From Candidatus Bathyarchaeota archaeon (GTDB lineage: Archaea; Thermoproteota; Bathyarchaeia; Bathyarchaeales; Bathycorpusculaceae): 64,000 nt of DNA. The position numbers and the translations under genes are program-made. A model generated the notes under the pieces. The model saw only the letters and a program-made list of their open reading frames with translations, was not told the DNA's origin and searched no databases. The stretch covers positions 785,881 to 849,880 of the forward strand of contig JAOZHT010000002.1 of the NCBI GenBank assembly GCA_026014735.1. The letters are read 5' to 3'. Each line of letters starts with the position of its first letter. Within the stretch, counting starts at the first letter, position 1. Below, piece by piece: positions 52,131 to 60,747 of this stretch.

Positions 52131-52334
52131 TTAGCTTTTAGGGATAATATGTTTGGATTTCAGGCTGTCGATAAATTGTAAATCAGCCTTTGCAGTCTCA
52201 AGTTTCTTGAGAGCCGTCTTTCGGGCACGGTAAACGTTTGGTGTCTCTATTTTCAACTTCTTGGCAATTTGATAATCACTTAAGCCCTCTGAATTTAACC
52301 GCAAAATCTTCCGCTCACGCTCTGTCAATGCCAT
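52131..52334 (-). CDS. Small HTH regulator
   Basis: A 67-residue protein with the helix-turn-helix ALTERERKILRLNSEGLSDYQIAKKLKIETPNVYRARKTALKKL, similar to sigma-70 region 4 or LuxR-type HTH. It lies 2 bp from the next gene and could be the virus activator of the 45-bp promoter elements. That link is inference. Confidence 0.7.
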   Translation of the reverse strand: MALTERERKILRLNSEGLSDYQIAKKLKIETPNVYRARKTALKKLETAKADLQFIDSLKSKHIIPKS

Positions 52335-52336
52335 AA

Positions 52337-52861
52337 CTATGTCTCCTCTTCAGAAGCGCTATGCAGAGTCACGCCTTCGGCTAGCAAGTCTTTCTCTGAT
52401 GCTTTGTAGGCGTCTACACCAAAGCTCGTCATAGCCCAGCACCAGCCCCGCCGCTCAACAACCGCCGAATCCAGTTCCTTATCCAGCCGCTTGTTCATGC
52501 GTACAATCCGTCGAGTAACCTGATGACGGGCAATCTTGAACTCAACCAATTTGGCGGCTATGTCTTTAGGCAACAGCCCGGGAGCGCCTGCTTCAAACAG
52601 CACCTGAAGAATGGCTTTGTCAACTTCATCTTCACAGGCTGCCTCTTCGATAAGTGACTTCTCAAAGTGCAGTGAATCCTTCAGGCCTGCAAAGATTACT
52701 CTGAGCAGCAACTTGATTTCGGCGACGTCTTGGTCGAGTTTCTTGTCTTTGGCAAGTAGGTACTTGAGTTTTCCAACCTTGTCGGCTTGGCTACGCTTAG
52801 CTTTTGGCACTTTCTGGGCTGAAATTGGCATGTTTTGAACAGGTTCATCGCTTGCTTCCAT
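52337..52861 (-). CDS. Helix-rich regulator with winged-helix-like part
   Basis: A ~174-residue protein. Its end (KAILQVLFEAGAPGLLPKDIAAKLVEFKIARHQVTRRIVRMNKRLDKELDSAVVERRGWCWAMT) reads as a winged helix. The ATG at 52861 follows the TGA of the 62-residue gene after one base; a longer frame to 52894 would overlap that gene. Part of the right-end regulator cluster. Confidence 0.5.
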   Translation of the reverse strand: MEASDEPVQNMPISAQKVPKAKRSQADKVGKLKYLLAKDKKLDQDVAEIKLLLRVIFAGLKDSLHFEKSLIEEAACEDEVDKAILQVLFEAGAPGLLPKDIAAKLVEFKIARHQVTRRIVRMNKRLDKELDSAVVERRGWCWAMTSFGVDAYKASEKDLLAEGVTLHSASEEET

Positions 52862-52862
52862 C

Positions 52863-53051
52863 TCAAAATGCACACTCCAAGGTTTTCGTTCCATAAACGC
52901 TCACGACTTTTAGCACTCGGCAATCTACACCAAGCAACCGTAGAAAAGCAACTTCCAAAAAGCATGGACTTTTTCCATGCCCTTGGCATACCGCTAAAAG
53001 TGCTTTTGAACAGGTTTCCGCATCCAAAAACGCCCCAAGAAGCCTAAGAGA
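52863..53051 (-). CDS. 62-residue protein between two regulators
   Basis: Reads MSLRLLGAFLDAETCSKALLAVCQGHGKSPCFLEVAFLRLLGVDCRVLKVV..., with four Cys and hydrophobic helices. Its ATG overlaps the end of the upstream gene by 8 bp and its stop lies one base before the next ATG. That neat packing supports a real gene. No family recognised. Confidence 0.45.
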   Translation of the reverse strand, partial: SLRLLGAFLDAETCSKALLAVCQGHGKSPCFLEVAFLRLLGVDCRVLKVVSVYGTKTLECAF

Positions 53052-54051
53052 CATAGCCGTTACCTCCATCAGCAGAAGCTTTAGCCACGCCTTGACTGCC
53101 CTCAGGATCAGCAAGCTTGCTTAGAACCTCAGCAACCTTCGCTATATCGTAGCCCATCCTGTCAAGCTTGGTTAGGCTGCCTGCGATTTTCTCCAAATCG
53201 TACAGAACATTACCCATTTGTCCCTCCAGCTTTTTGACTCGCTCAGGCATCAGCAAATACTCGACGGCTGCGTCACGGCCAAGATGGTCAAGCTCGCCCT
53301 CGTCTTCTCCCGGGCTATCATCAATAACCCGTTTAGGAGAGCTCACGGTAAAATAGCGATTCAGCAAATTGGCGACTGGGTCGTCGATTCCCAGCTCATG
53401 GCGCTTGTTAATCTGCCCCTCACCCAAGACACAACCATACTTATTCGACAAGCCCTTAGCGACTCGATCAGCTAAGTTCTTAGCCAAAGTCACTAGCTCT
53501 CCTGGGCTGCGACCATACAGTGTCTCAACATGCACAATCCAAGACGTCGTCGTATGCCTGACCTTAACGCCTTGTTCTAAACCCAAAAGAGCCGTCCAAT
53601 TCTGCATCTCAATCCGCTTAAAATCGCCCAATGGATAAACCCCCTCACGCAAGACTGGATACTTGAAAAAGCACCTATGCAGTCGGAAGACGCCGCTGCT
53701 GAAGAGAACGCCCTCACATGATATGAGAAAGTTTTGACCTTTCTCGGTTAACTCGTAATCGACAAAATTGCTGCGCTTCAAGCGGCGAATTAAACCAGCC
53801 TTTTCCATCTTTGCTACATAGTAAGCTACGTGCTGTTTGCTCCATCCACGGGCACGCCCTATCTTGGCAGGGTACATTTTGACCTCTATGCCCTTGAGGA
53901 TGGGGATGACTCGGGAGCGTACAGTAGAGAAGTCAAATTTGACTTTGGACTTTGAAACGCCAAAATTTTGACTTCTATCTGGTTGCTCTGCCAAAAACTT
54001 AGCGCCTCCTGGATTGTTTAAAGTTGTCGCAGGCGTCAGAGGAAGCCACAC
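53044..54051 (-). CDS. Winged-helix regulator, right end of provirus
   Basis: A ~335-residue protein. Residues ~60-115 (GRARGWSKQHVAYYVAKMEKAGLIRRLKRSNFVDYELTEKGQNFL) form a winged helix. The middle contains RHTTTSWIVHVETLYGRSPGEL. The C-terminal ~90 residues form a coiled-coil-like helix (ERVKKLEGQMGNVLYDLEKIAGSLTKLDRM). The true start may be downstream. A lysogeny or replication-control role is possible. The gene ends the regulator cluster next to attR. Confidence 0.55.
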   Translation of the reverse strand: MWLPLTPATTLNNPGGAKFLAEQPDRSQNFGVSKSKVKFDFSTVRSRVIPILKGIEVKMYPAKIGRARGWSKQHVAYYVAKMEKAGLIRRLKRSNFVDYELTEKGQNFLISCEGVLFSSGVFRLHRCFFKYPVLREGVYPLGDFKRIEMQNWTALLGLEQGVKVRHTTTSWIVHVETLYGRSPGELVTLAKNLADRVAKGLSNKYGCVLGEGQINKRHELGIDDPVANLLNRYFTVSSPKRVIDDSPGEDEGELDHLGRDAAVEYLLMPERVKKLEGQMGNVLYDLEKIAGSLTKLDRMGYDIAKVAEVLSKLADPEGSQGVAKASADGGNGYVS

Positions 54052-54387
54052 GGCCTACTGATCTTCTGCCCTGCATCGTCGGTTCCGAGCAGCGCCCACA
54101 CCAAAAAACGCAGTCCATACAGAAGGAGCCTTGAGAGAAAGCTTCAGGCGATTTAATGTTTGCACTAAAAACGTCAGATTGCCTTAAAAAGAAAGAAGAA
54201 AAAAAGGAAGATTTAGCGAAAAGAAACCTTGTTGGTATGGCGATATCGCCATAAGGTTGGGAGTCCGAATCCCACCCCCTGCACCATTGTTTTGTTTTTT
54301 CTTACAGCAGCGGAGCCGACTACCAGAAACCATCAACTATTCTGAATTCCGCAAACTACATAAGCCCAAAATATAGCATCAAGGTCT
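54052..54387. other. Right provirus boundary, no gene
   Basis: A 336-bp gap with the right attachment core at 54266-54287. It contains a palindrome atggcgatatcgccat just before the core and no coding frame. The bases before the core do not form a tRNA arm, so this is only the tRNA 3' end copy, not a tRNA gene. Confidence 0.6.
54266..54287 (+). repeat. Right attachment core (attR)
   Basis: A 22-bp copy of the tRNA-Leu 3' end, identical to 18784-18805. It marks the right provirus end and the old 3' end of the host tRNA gene. Confidence 0.9.
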
Positions 54388-55029
54388 ATGTCACTCAACA
54401 TTAAGAAGATAATGGCTGGCATCTGGTATCTCGCCCTGATCATTGTCGTGGTGGATGCACTCTTAGAGTGGGGCTACCCACATAGCGACTACTACCCTGG
54501 ACCTTGGCAGCCAATCACACAACTGCTCGCCCTACTTCTTGTCTTAGCAACAGGCATCCCAATAATGCTATATCTATGGAAAAAAACACCCAGTCGCAAA
54601 CTCTTCTTCGCTCTTCTGGCAAGCACGCTCATAATGGTAACTGTCCTCACCCCTCATGCTATGGCCTCAGTCGAACGAAGAGCCCGAGCACAATGGTACA
54701 TCGACGACCTAAAATCGCAAGGCTTAAACATTGTTGATGCGGGTTCAAACCATTATCGCCATGGCGGAGGAGCTACACGCATCGAAAACTACTCCGACGT
54801 TACCCCAACCGCCAAAGCCATAAACTGCAGTAGGATTCAGGTTCGCTGTGGAACCCCGACCAGTTTCCTATTCTTCATGGGAGACGGACTGCAGCTCGTC
54901 TTCTGGGCGGATCCACCAGACGGCGTATATCAATATGGCGGCGAATACCTATACTATGCACCCTACGACTCAAGCAGAGGCATAATACTGCTACCAGAAG
55001 AACTCGACCCAATACCGACATTACGCTAA
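54388..55029 (+). CDS. Membrane protein, unknown
   Basis: A 213-residue protein with three hydrophobic helices (about 8-27, 44-63 and 72-95) and a ~115-residue outer part (SVERRARAQWYIDDLKSQGLNIVDAGSNHYRHGG...). The first gene after the provirus on the host side. No enzyme motif; no family recognised. Confidence 0.65.
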   Translation: MSLNIKKIMAGIWYLALIIVVVDALLEWGYPHSDYYPGPWQPITQLLALLLVLATGIPIMLYLWKKTPSRKLFFALLASTLIMVTVLTPHAMASVERRARAQWYIDDLKSQGLNIVDAGSNHYRHGGGATRIENYSDVTPTAKAINCSRIQVRCGTPTSFLFFMGDGLQLVFWADPPDGVYQYGGEYLYYAPYDSSRGIILLPEELDPIPTLR

Positions 55030-55120
55030 CATGGATACTGCAAAAAATGCTCCATGGAGGAGTACAATTTTAAATGATAGAGCTTTTATAATGACATAAG
55101 CGGTTGTAGTTAGAGAAAAG

Positions 55121-57541
55121 TTGCCGTCTTCTTACTACTGCAAAAAATGTGGCAAAACCCACACTTACCGAGAATACGCCCAGAGCTTATTCTGCAAGGA
55201 ATGCGGCACCTTTCTAACACAGGGCAACAAACCAAGTAATTTCATGCCTCCGTCCCAAATCAAAAAGCCGTCCCAACCCAAACCAGCAAACCTTCCCCAA
55301 AGAGAAGCCCTCCCGCCGAAAGCGCAAACCCAACAAACCCCTATTGCACACATTCAAGAAATTCCTGCACAAGACGCCTGCTACGGAGAACTGGAAAAGC
55401 CCCTTCCGGAAAACATAAGCGCCTACCTGCAAAGCAAGGGAATCAAGTTTTATTCGCATCAGGCGGAAGCCATAAACAAAGCAAGGCAAGGAAAAAACGT
55501 AATCATCGGCACCCAAACGGCTTCAGGAAAAACCTTGGCGTTTAACATCCCCGTTTTTGACGCCCTCGCAAACGATGAGAAAGCAACGGCACTCTACCTT
55601 TACCCCTCAAAAGCCCTGACAAACGACCAGCTTAAAGTTTTACAGGAAATCGAGGCAGGCACCGGCATCAAAGCAGACTCTAACGTTTACGACGGCGACA
55701 CACCAAAAGAACAACGCTCATTCATAAGGGAAAACTCGAGAATTATTTTGACTAACCCTTACGGTTTGCATCTGTACCTGCCCTGGCATAACCTCTGGCG
55801 GCGTTTTTTCCAGAACCTAAAGTACATAGTGCTTGATGAAGCGCATGTTTATCGGGGCGTTTTCGGCTCAAACGTAGCCATGCTTCTGCGAAGACTGCTG
55901 AGAATCTGCAGTTTCTACCACGCTGACCCCCAAATCATACTTTCATCAGCAACCATAGCTAACCCGCAGGAACACGCGAAGAAACTAACCGGAAAAGATT
56001 TCGAGATAGTTTCAAACGATGGCTCCCCAAGAGGCAAAAAATCATTCATCTTCTGGAATCCGCCCTTCATTAACCCGCAGAAAACAATTCGCTACTCAAC
56101 GCATCAAGAAACCAAAGGCCTTCTAACCGCAAGCGTCATGAAAAACTTGCAAACGCTCTGCTTTACGACCTCGCGGCAGATGGCTGAGCTTATAACAAGA
56201 TGGACCAAAGAAGACCTGAAGCGAAGAAACCCCAAGCTGTACAGCGCAGTAACTGCCTACCGGGCAGGATACCTTCCGCAAGAGCGGCGTGACATAGAGA
56301 ATCGGCTGAAGAACAAGAGCTTAATAGGTTTGGTTTCAACAAACGCGTTAGAGCTCGGCATCGATATTGGCTCATTGGATGCAGTGATTATTTCGGGTTA
56401 CCCGGGAACCGTCATTTCGACGTGGCAGCAGGCGGGACGTGCGGGTAGAAGCAGAAACGATTCAACCGTAACTTTGGTTGCCTTCCAAAACCCCCTTGAC
56501 CAGTACTTCATGAAGCACCCAAAAGACTTCTTTGACCGACCCCATGAGCAGGCAATCATTGACTTGCACAATCGGCAAATCACTTCAGGCCACATCATGT
56601 GTGCAGCCGAAGAGCTACCCCTAACCGACGAGGACCAAAAATTTTTCCCAGAAGTCTACAAAGAAAGCATCCAAATCCTTGCAGAAAAAAACCTCCTCAA
56701 AAAAACCCCGCAAGGCTGGACTTACAGTGGACAAGAGCGGGCAACCAGACTTGTTAACCTTGACAGCATCAGCGGAAAAACCGTAACAGTACTCTGCAGC
56801 GGGCGCATTCTTGAAACGTTGCCCTTAAACAAGGCTTATGAAGAAACCCATCCGGGCGCAATTCTGCTGCATCAAGGAGAAACCTACCGCTCAGAAGAAC
56901 TAAACCTCACCAATTGCACTGCGACGGTTCGCAAGGAAAACACCAACTATTATACTGAAACCCAGAAAACCGTTGAAGTAGCAATCAAGAACACACTGGC
57001 GCAAAAACATCAAGGCCTCAAAACTGCGTTAGGCGAATTGACAATCACTGAGAGTTACCCGTCGTACGTAGTGAAATCCAACGATGTAGTCATCAAGAAA
57101 CATACGCTTGATTTGCCTTCTTCGTCTTTCCAAACGGTAGGATTGTGGTTTACTGTTCCCCAACAGATAAGAGAAGAAATCGAGGCGGCGGGCTTGGATT
57201 TTGATGGCGGCTTGCATGCTCTTGAACACGCGATTATTGCGATGGCGCCGATGTTTGCTATGTGCGACCGCTGGGATATAGGCGGGTTGTCAACAGCCGA
57301 CCATGCGGACACGGCCGAACCAACGGTCTTTGTTTACGATGGCTTTGAGGGGGGAATCGGGATTTCGGAAAACCTTTACTCAAACATTAAGCCGCTTCTG
57401 GAGAAAACGTTAGAGTTGATTGGGACCTGTGAATGCAAGGAAGGGTGCCCATCATGCATTTATTCGCCTAAATGTGGAAACGGGAATGAACCATTAGATA
57501 AGAAGGCAGCACACATTATCCTGCAACGTTTAATAAAATGA
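55121..57541 (+). CDS. DEAH-box helicase, MrfA/Hrq1 type
   Basis: An 806-residue SF2 helicase. The N-terminus has a zinc ribbon (CKKCGKTHTYREYAQSLFCKECG). The ATPase has Walker A TQTASGKT (~130), DEAH (~240) and SATIANP; the second RecA domain contains STNALELGIDIGSLDAVI and QQAGRAGR. The C-terminal DUF1998-like part ends with four Cys (CECKEGCPSC, then PKCGNG), the MrfA signature. The family works in DNA repair of bulky damage such as mitomycin adducts. The start is TTG. Confidence 0.88.
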   Translation: MPSSYYCKKCGKTHTYREYAQSLFCKECGTFLTQGNKPSNFMPPSQIKKPSQPKPANLPQREALPPKAQTQQTPIAHIQEIPAQDACYGELEKPLPENISAYLQSKGIKFYSHQAEAINKARQGKNVIIGTQTASGKTLAFNIPVFDALANDEKATALYLYPSKALTNDQLKVLQEIEAGTGIKADSNVYDGDTPKEQRSFIRENSRIILTNPYGLHLYLPWHNLWRRFFQNLKYIVLDEAHVYRGVFGSNVAMLLRRLLRICSFYHADPQIILSSATIANPQEHAKKLTGKDFEIVSNDGSPRGKKSFIFWNPPFINPQKTIRYSTHQETKGLLTASVMKNLQTLCFTTSRQMAELITRWTKEDLKRRNPKLYSAVTAYRAGYLPQERRDIENRLKNKSLIGLVSTNALELGIDIGSLDAVIISGYPGTVISTWQQAGRAGRSRNDSTVTLVAFQNPLDQYFMKHPKDFFDRPHEQAIIDLHNRQITSGHIMCAAEELPLTDEDQKFFPEVYKESIQILAEKNLLKKTPQGWTYSGQERATRLVNLDSISGKTVTVLCSGRILETLPLNKAYEETHPGAILLHQGETYRSEELNLTNCTATVRKENTNYYTETQKTVEVAIKNTLAQKHQGLKTALGELTITESYPSYVVKSNDVVIKKHTLDLPSSSFQTVGLWFTVPQQIREEIEAAGLDFDGGLHALEHAIIAMAPMFAMCDRWDIGGLSTADHADTAEPTVFVYDGFEGGIGISENLYSNIKPLLEKTLELIGTCECKEGCPSCIYSPKCGNGNEPLDKKAAHIILQRLIK

Positions 57542-57737
57542 ATCCCGAGACGTCTTTCAAAAGCTAAGGAAATCATTTTGTAACTTAGGAGATTAACTTT
57601 GCCGAGAAAGCCTGTGATTATGGAGTGAAGGCTTAATTGCTCAAAGACGCGGTAGGTATCTACCAACCCAAAGCAGCGACTTCAGAATAAAAAGCCAACA
57701 GCTATAACGATGACTATTCCCGCGGAAAGATAACCGT

Positions 57738-57833
57738 ATGACTTACGAAGGGTACATTTGCCCAATTTGCAGGGCTGAGTGTGCAAATCTCAGTGAACTA
57801 CTGGAGTACAGCCTCAAGAAACACAAGTCTTAG
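57738..57833 (+). CDS. Tiny C2H2-type zinc finger protein
   Basis: A 31-residue protein, MTYEGYICPICRAECANLSELLEYSLKKHKS, with CPIC at the front and a His near the end, a minimal zinc finger. It starts on ATG at 57738. It may be an archaeal single-finger regulator. Short size keeps confidence modest. Confidence 0.45.
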   Translation: MTYEGYICPICRAECANLSELLEYSLKKHKS

Positions 57834-57936
57834 AAGAAAGATTTTCAACCAAAAGTTCATGCCCCTAACTAACTACAGGTTTTTTCTATCGAAGAATAAG
57901 CAAGAAGTACCTTTAAGAGATAGAAGGTTCCTTAAG

Positions 57937-58230
57937 ATGCCGTTTATACTGGTGTATATTTTGTCTCAGAAAGTTTATGGAACAATAACAAATTATCGGA
58001 TCGGACCTAAATCGCAGGCTTCAAAAGTATGCCTAATCGAATTCGAAGGCGTTGACTCTGCCGGGTCAGCTGGTAAACTGATAGGGCAAAAGGTTAAGTG
58101 GAGAAACGAATCAACATCGCTTTTAGGGAGAGTTACGGGTCTGCATGGCAGAAACGGAGTGGTTAAAGTAACATTCAAACATGGCGTTCCCGGTCAAGCA
58201 ATAGGAACAGCTGTTGAAATTATAAGTTAG
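57937..58230 (+). CDS. rpl35ae: Ribosomal protein eL33 (L35Ae)
   Basis: A ~97-residue large-subunit protein. GTITNYRIGPKSQASKVCLIEFEGVDSAGSAGKLIGQKVKW and GRVTGLHGRNGVVKVTFKHGVPGQAIGTAVEI match eL33 throughout. I place the start at 57937; the longer open frame to 57781 lacks resemblance to the family. It lies alone between a zinc finger and a small unknown. Confidence 0.88.
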   Translation: MPFILVYILSQKVYGTITNYRIGPKSQASKVCLIEFEGVDSAGSAGKLIGQKVKWRNESTSLLGRVTGLHGRNGVVKVTFKHGVPGQAIGTAVEIIS

Positions 58231-58275
58231 TTAAACACTGGGGATTAAATTAATTAGCAATTTGGTAAGCGTAAG

Positions 58276-58518
58276 ATGAAGACAATTAAAGGTTGGAGAA
58301 CGATCAGCAAAGAAGGCGGCTACCTTAACGAAAACACAGGGCAGACTTTGACTATTAGCAAAAAGCAATTCGGCCAAACCTACCATGTGTCACTTTTTGT
58401 CGGGAAAAAAACCGATGAAGCTGATAGCAAACGCATCTCACCCGAGTTCGCAACAACCTCCAAAGCCCAAGCCTACGCCTTTAATTTGATGGAGAAACAT
58501 CCAAACGGTATAGCGTAA
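58276..58518 (+). CDS. Small protein, unknown
   Basis: An 80-residue protein: MKTIKGWRTISKEGGYLNENTGQTLTISKKQFGQTYHVSLFVGKKTDEADSK..., strand-strand-helix pattern with a C-terminal helix KAQAYAFNLMEKHP. Starts on ATG at a normal distance from eL33. No family recognised. Confidence 0.55.
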   Translation: MKTIKGWRTISKEGGYLNENTGQTLTISKKQFGQTYHVSLFVGKKTDEADSKRISPEFATTSKAQAYAFNLMEKHPNGIA

Positions 58519-58628
58519 CGGTTTCTTATTTTATTGGGGACAGAAAGCAGCCTATTGCTTAATTGCAGCAAACACTAAAAGCAAAGTATTAAATGCCCTG
58601 GAACGTGAAGAGAACTGTGGATTTTACT

Positions 58629-58868
58629 ATGTACGAATACAAAGTGGTTTATTGGGAGGATGAAACAGGGGACTTTTTTATTGGAACATCCGTAAAATCG
58701 AAGTTCCAACAGGAAATAAATGAATTGTCACAAGAGGGCTGGGTTGTAAAATTCTCTAACCTAGCCGCATTACCCCCTACGAATGCTGAAAAAAGAAGAA
58801 TTAGCGTCTACGCCATGCTTGAGAGAGAAAAAATTCCCGCCCCCTTTAGAGAACGCTCTAAAAAATAG
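58629..58868 (+). CDS. DUF4177-like small protein
   Basis: A ~79-residue protein: MYEYKVVYWEDETGDFF, then INELSQEGWVVKFSNLAAL, the EYKVV...LsxEGWE pattern of DUF4177. I chose the ATG at 58629; a longer frame starts at 58593. Function unknown. Confidence 0.6.
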   Translation: MYEYKVVYWEDETGDFFIGTSVKSKFQQEINELSQEGWVVKFSNLAALPPTNAEKRRISVYAMLEREKIPAPFRERSKK

Positions 58869-58895
58869 GTCATAGCCCCTTGGCCTTTTCAGTCA

Positions 58896-59423
58896 TTAAT
58901 GAGCGAAAATTAGCTTATACATATGTAACGCCTTTGAGCTCTTCACATATTCTTTAATCAATTGAGAATAATATTGCTTAGTTAATTTCCGTACCCTGAC
59001 TTCGTCGCTTCCATATTTTAAGTGAAGCAACTCATGAATCAGCGCAGCTCTAGCTCTATTTCCCGCATACTCAACCAGTAGATATTGTCCATATTCCTTC
59101 CTGAATGCATCGCAAAACTTCAACGGTTTTGGGTAAATACGAATTTTTCCGTTAATGGTGTTACATTTTCCAGCAATAGTTAACCCATTTTTTCTTGGCG
59201 CAGGCAAAATTTCGATACTAATGCTATCAATATTTTTTTGAGGAATCCTTTCGATATTCAACATATCGGATAGAAATTCTTGAAAGATATTTTTGTTTAG
59301 CGCTTTGAGGGTAAAGCGGGAATATTTAAGATAGAAACCACTATTAACAGACAAATAGCAGTCGTTATCTTCGGTATTAGCTATTGATATTTTGCTGGCG
59401 AGTACATTACTTTGTTTTAACAT
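58896..59423 (-). CDS. Zincin-like protein (HELLH)
   Basis: A 175-residue protein. RAALIHELLHLKYGSDEVRVRKLTKQY has the HExxH zinc site and a downstream Glu, as in small gluzincins. The N-terminal ~60 residues hold alternating strands. A peptidase role is suggested but the family is not recognised. Convergent with the DUF4177-like gene. Confidence 0.6.
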   Translation of the reverse strand: MLKQSNVLASKISIANTEDNDCYLSVNSGFYLKYSRFTLKALNKNIFQEFLSDMLNIERIPQKNIDSISIEILPAPRKNGLTIAGKCNTINGKIRIYPKPLKFCDAFRKEYGQYLLVEYAGNRARAALIHELLHLKYGSDEVRVRKLTKQYYSQLIKEYVKSSKALHMYKLIFAH

Positions 59424-59438
59424 TTTACATCTGTTAGT

Positions 59439-59645
59439 TTATAATTGATTGGTTTTAACGAGAAAAACGCTGTTTTTGCTTGCCTTAGCCGCCTTACGCG
59501 AGAATCCATATGCGTTAGGTCTACTTTCTGGGCTATGACTTGCAGAACATTGGATTCCTACAACCTGTTTATTTTGTGAGATCCAAACAATTCGTCCCGG
59601 TCTAGTGCATTCGGGGCATTGCGCAAAATCCCCTATTTGCAGCAT
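59439..59645 (-). CDS. Small zinc-ribbon protein
   Basis: A 68-residue protein with CPECTRPG and a further CSASH motif. A hydrophobic/basic end (KNSVFLVKTNQL). It precedes the zincin gene by 15 bp on the same strand. Function unknown. Confidence 0.45.
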   Translation of the reverse strand: MLQIGDFAQCPECTRPGRIVWISQNKQVVGIQCSASHSPESRPNAYGFSRKAAKASKNSVFLVKTNQL

Positions 59646-60284
59646 TTTGAATCACCTTTTTTGTTGCTATTGTCATCTTTGCAGATTGCTTCTGCGCTGA
59701 AACCAAAAGTGATTTCTACAGACGACCTAAATGCGGCAACTATGATATTTAATATGTCAATATTTTGTTTCATTTCTCTCTCTTCTAGCGAAATTAAGAA
59801 AAGTAAAGTGTTTAGCTAAATTCTAAGCAGGAAGACTTTTCAGTGTATAATATGCACTACCAAGCTTATAAACAACTGAATCTTGAAGATGTTTTCGGAA
59901 ACGCTTGATGTTGTTGATATCGTTTGAGTGGTGGTACGCTTTAGTGAGTTTTTACTCACAAAGAGGGCGATTTCATCGGCAATAGCCCGCTTTCGGGCTT
60001 AGTAGTTTTCTTCACACACAAAAAAGTACCTCCAAAACAGGATAAGTACCTCGTCTGAACTGAGGAAGCGCACAGGCACCTTATGATTACGAAAAAACAG
60101 CGCCCTCATAAAGCGATCCGCCACCTCTCCATTTCAAATATTTTTGTATTAATGAAAATTCGCAGGGGCATTCACCAACCTGCTCGCTCACAAAAGGGTT
60201 TTCATAATAGCATATGTTTATAAGTTATTGTGCACATAATATGATATGTACATAAGTGACTAAACAAAATAGTGATACGTAATC
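59646..60284. other. Long non-coding stretch with hairpins
   Basis: A 639-bp region lacking a convincing gene. It contains the hairpins GTGAGT-TTTT-ACTCAC (59944-59959) and AGCCCG-CTTT-CGGGCT (59984-59999), each followed by T-rich sequence, so terminators are possible. A plus-strand frame at 59619-59819 overlaps the zinc-ribbon gene and looks like noise. Confidence 0.5.
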
Positions 60285-60428
60285 ATGGGTCGAATAAGTG
60301 TAGATTTACCGGATGAGCTAGAAAAGCAACTCAGAATTAAGACAGTTCAGAAGTTTGGTGGAAAAAAAGGCGACCTATCCCGCGCCGTAGAAGACGCAAT
60401 AAAAACATGGGTCATCAAAAAAGAATAA
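60285..60428 (+). CDS. Ribbon-helix-helix protein
   Basis: A 47-residue protein: MGRISVDLPDELEKQLRIKTVQKFGGKKGDLSRAVEDAIKTWVIKKE. The ISVDLPDELEKQLR strand-helix and the LSRAVEDAIKTW helix are those of RHH/CopG proteins, common as antitoxins. No toxin gene is adjacent. It starts on ATG. Confidence 0.7.
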   Translation: MGRISVDLPDELEKQLRIKTVQKFGGKKGDLSRAVEDAIKTWVIKKE

Positions 60429-60747
60429 GCGCCAAAAGCTTACACTAACTGCGTTTTAGTGCCCTTTCTAACGAAGAAAGGTATTAGGGGAAGCCGACTA
60501 GCCTCAACGTGTGGTTTAAGATTGCGTAAGGAACCAAGTAGTCGTGGTCCCCCCGGTTTAGAAAATGTGCAGCGTGCAATCGCTAAAAGTTGAAAGACAA
60601 GGCTAACAAAAAATTAGCGCTTGTACAATATATCAAGACGGCAAACTCTCTCCCATGGATGAGGTTGACGGCAGAGTTAGCCGAGGACTTGAAAGAATTT
60701 CAAACAAGGCTCCGACTGCAGAAGAAACAAAGGTAGATTAATTATTT
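60429..60747. other. Non-coding stretch with a folded segment
   Basis: A 319-bp gap. It holds a nested stem structure (60487-60552, listed separately) and a start-less frame ending in LPWMRLTAELAEDLKEFQTRLRLQKKQR (to about 60735) that may be the tail of a lost gene. Confidence 0.4.
60487..60552 (+). ncRNA. Candidate structured RNA or element end
   Basis: GGGGA (60487-60491) pairs with TCCCC (60548-60552), CGACTA (60495-60500) with TAGTCG (60539-60544), and TGGTT (60512-60516) with AACCA (60532-60536). This is a three-tier stem with a 3x3 internal loop. No tRNA or known RNA family is recognised. It could be an RNA gene or the hairpin end of a decayed transposon. Confidence 0.35.

Larger units (their letters stand above)
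18784..54287. mobile_element. Integrated head-tail (caudovirus-type) provirus, ~35.5 kb
   Basis: The element is bounded by a 22-bp identical repeat (tRNA-Leu 3' end) and carries a tyrosine integrase next to the tRNA. It holds a full virion module: prohead protease, HK97-like capsid protein, portal, connector, tail genes and terminase. It also holds regulators with palindromic operators and a defence-type cargo (type I R-M, PIN, HEPN-like, CHAT, PD-(D/E)XK). The structural module is leftward and GC-richer; the cargo is AT-rich. No clear lysis gene or DNA polymerase is seen. It looks intact. Confidence 0.9.

Noticed and set aside
54241..54287. Possible second tRNA gene at the right end
   Set aside because: Only the 3' tail of tRNA-Leu is present. 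No acceptor 5' strand, D arm or anticodon arm lies upstream.
57781..57936. Longer N-terminus for eL33
   Set aside because: The extra 52 residues do not resemble eL33 and overlap the small zinc-finger frame.
59619..59819. 66-codon plus-strand frame overlapping the zinc-ribbon gene
   Set aside because: It overlaps a better gene on the other strand and its composition is hydrophobic noise.
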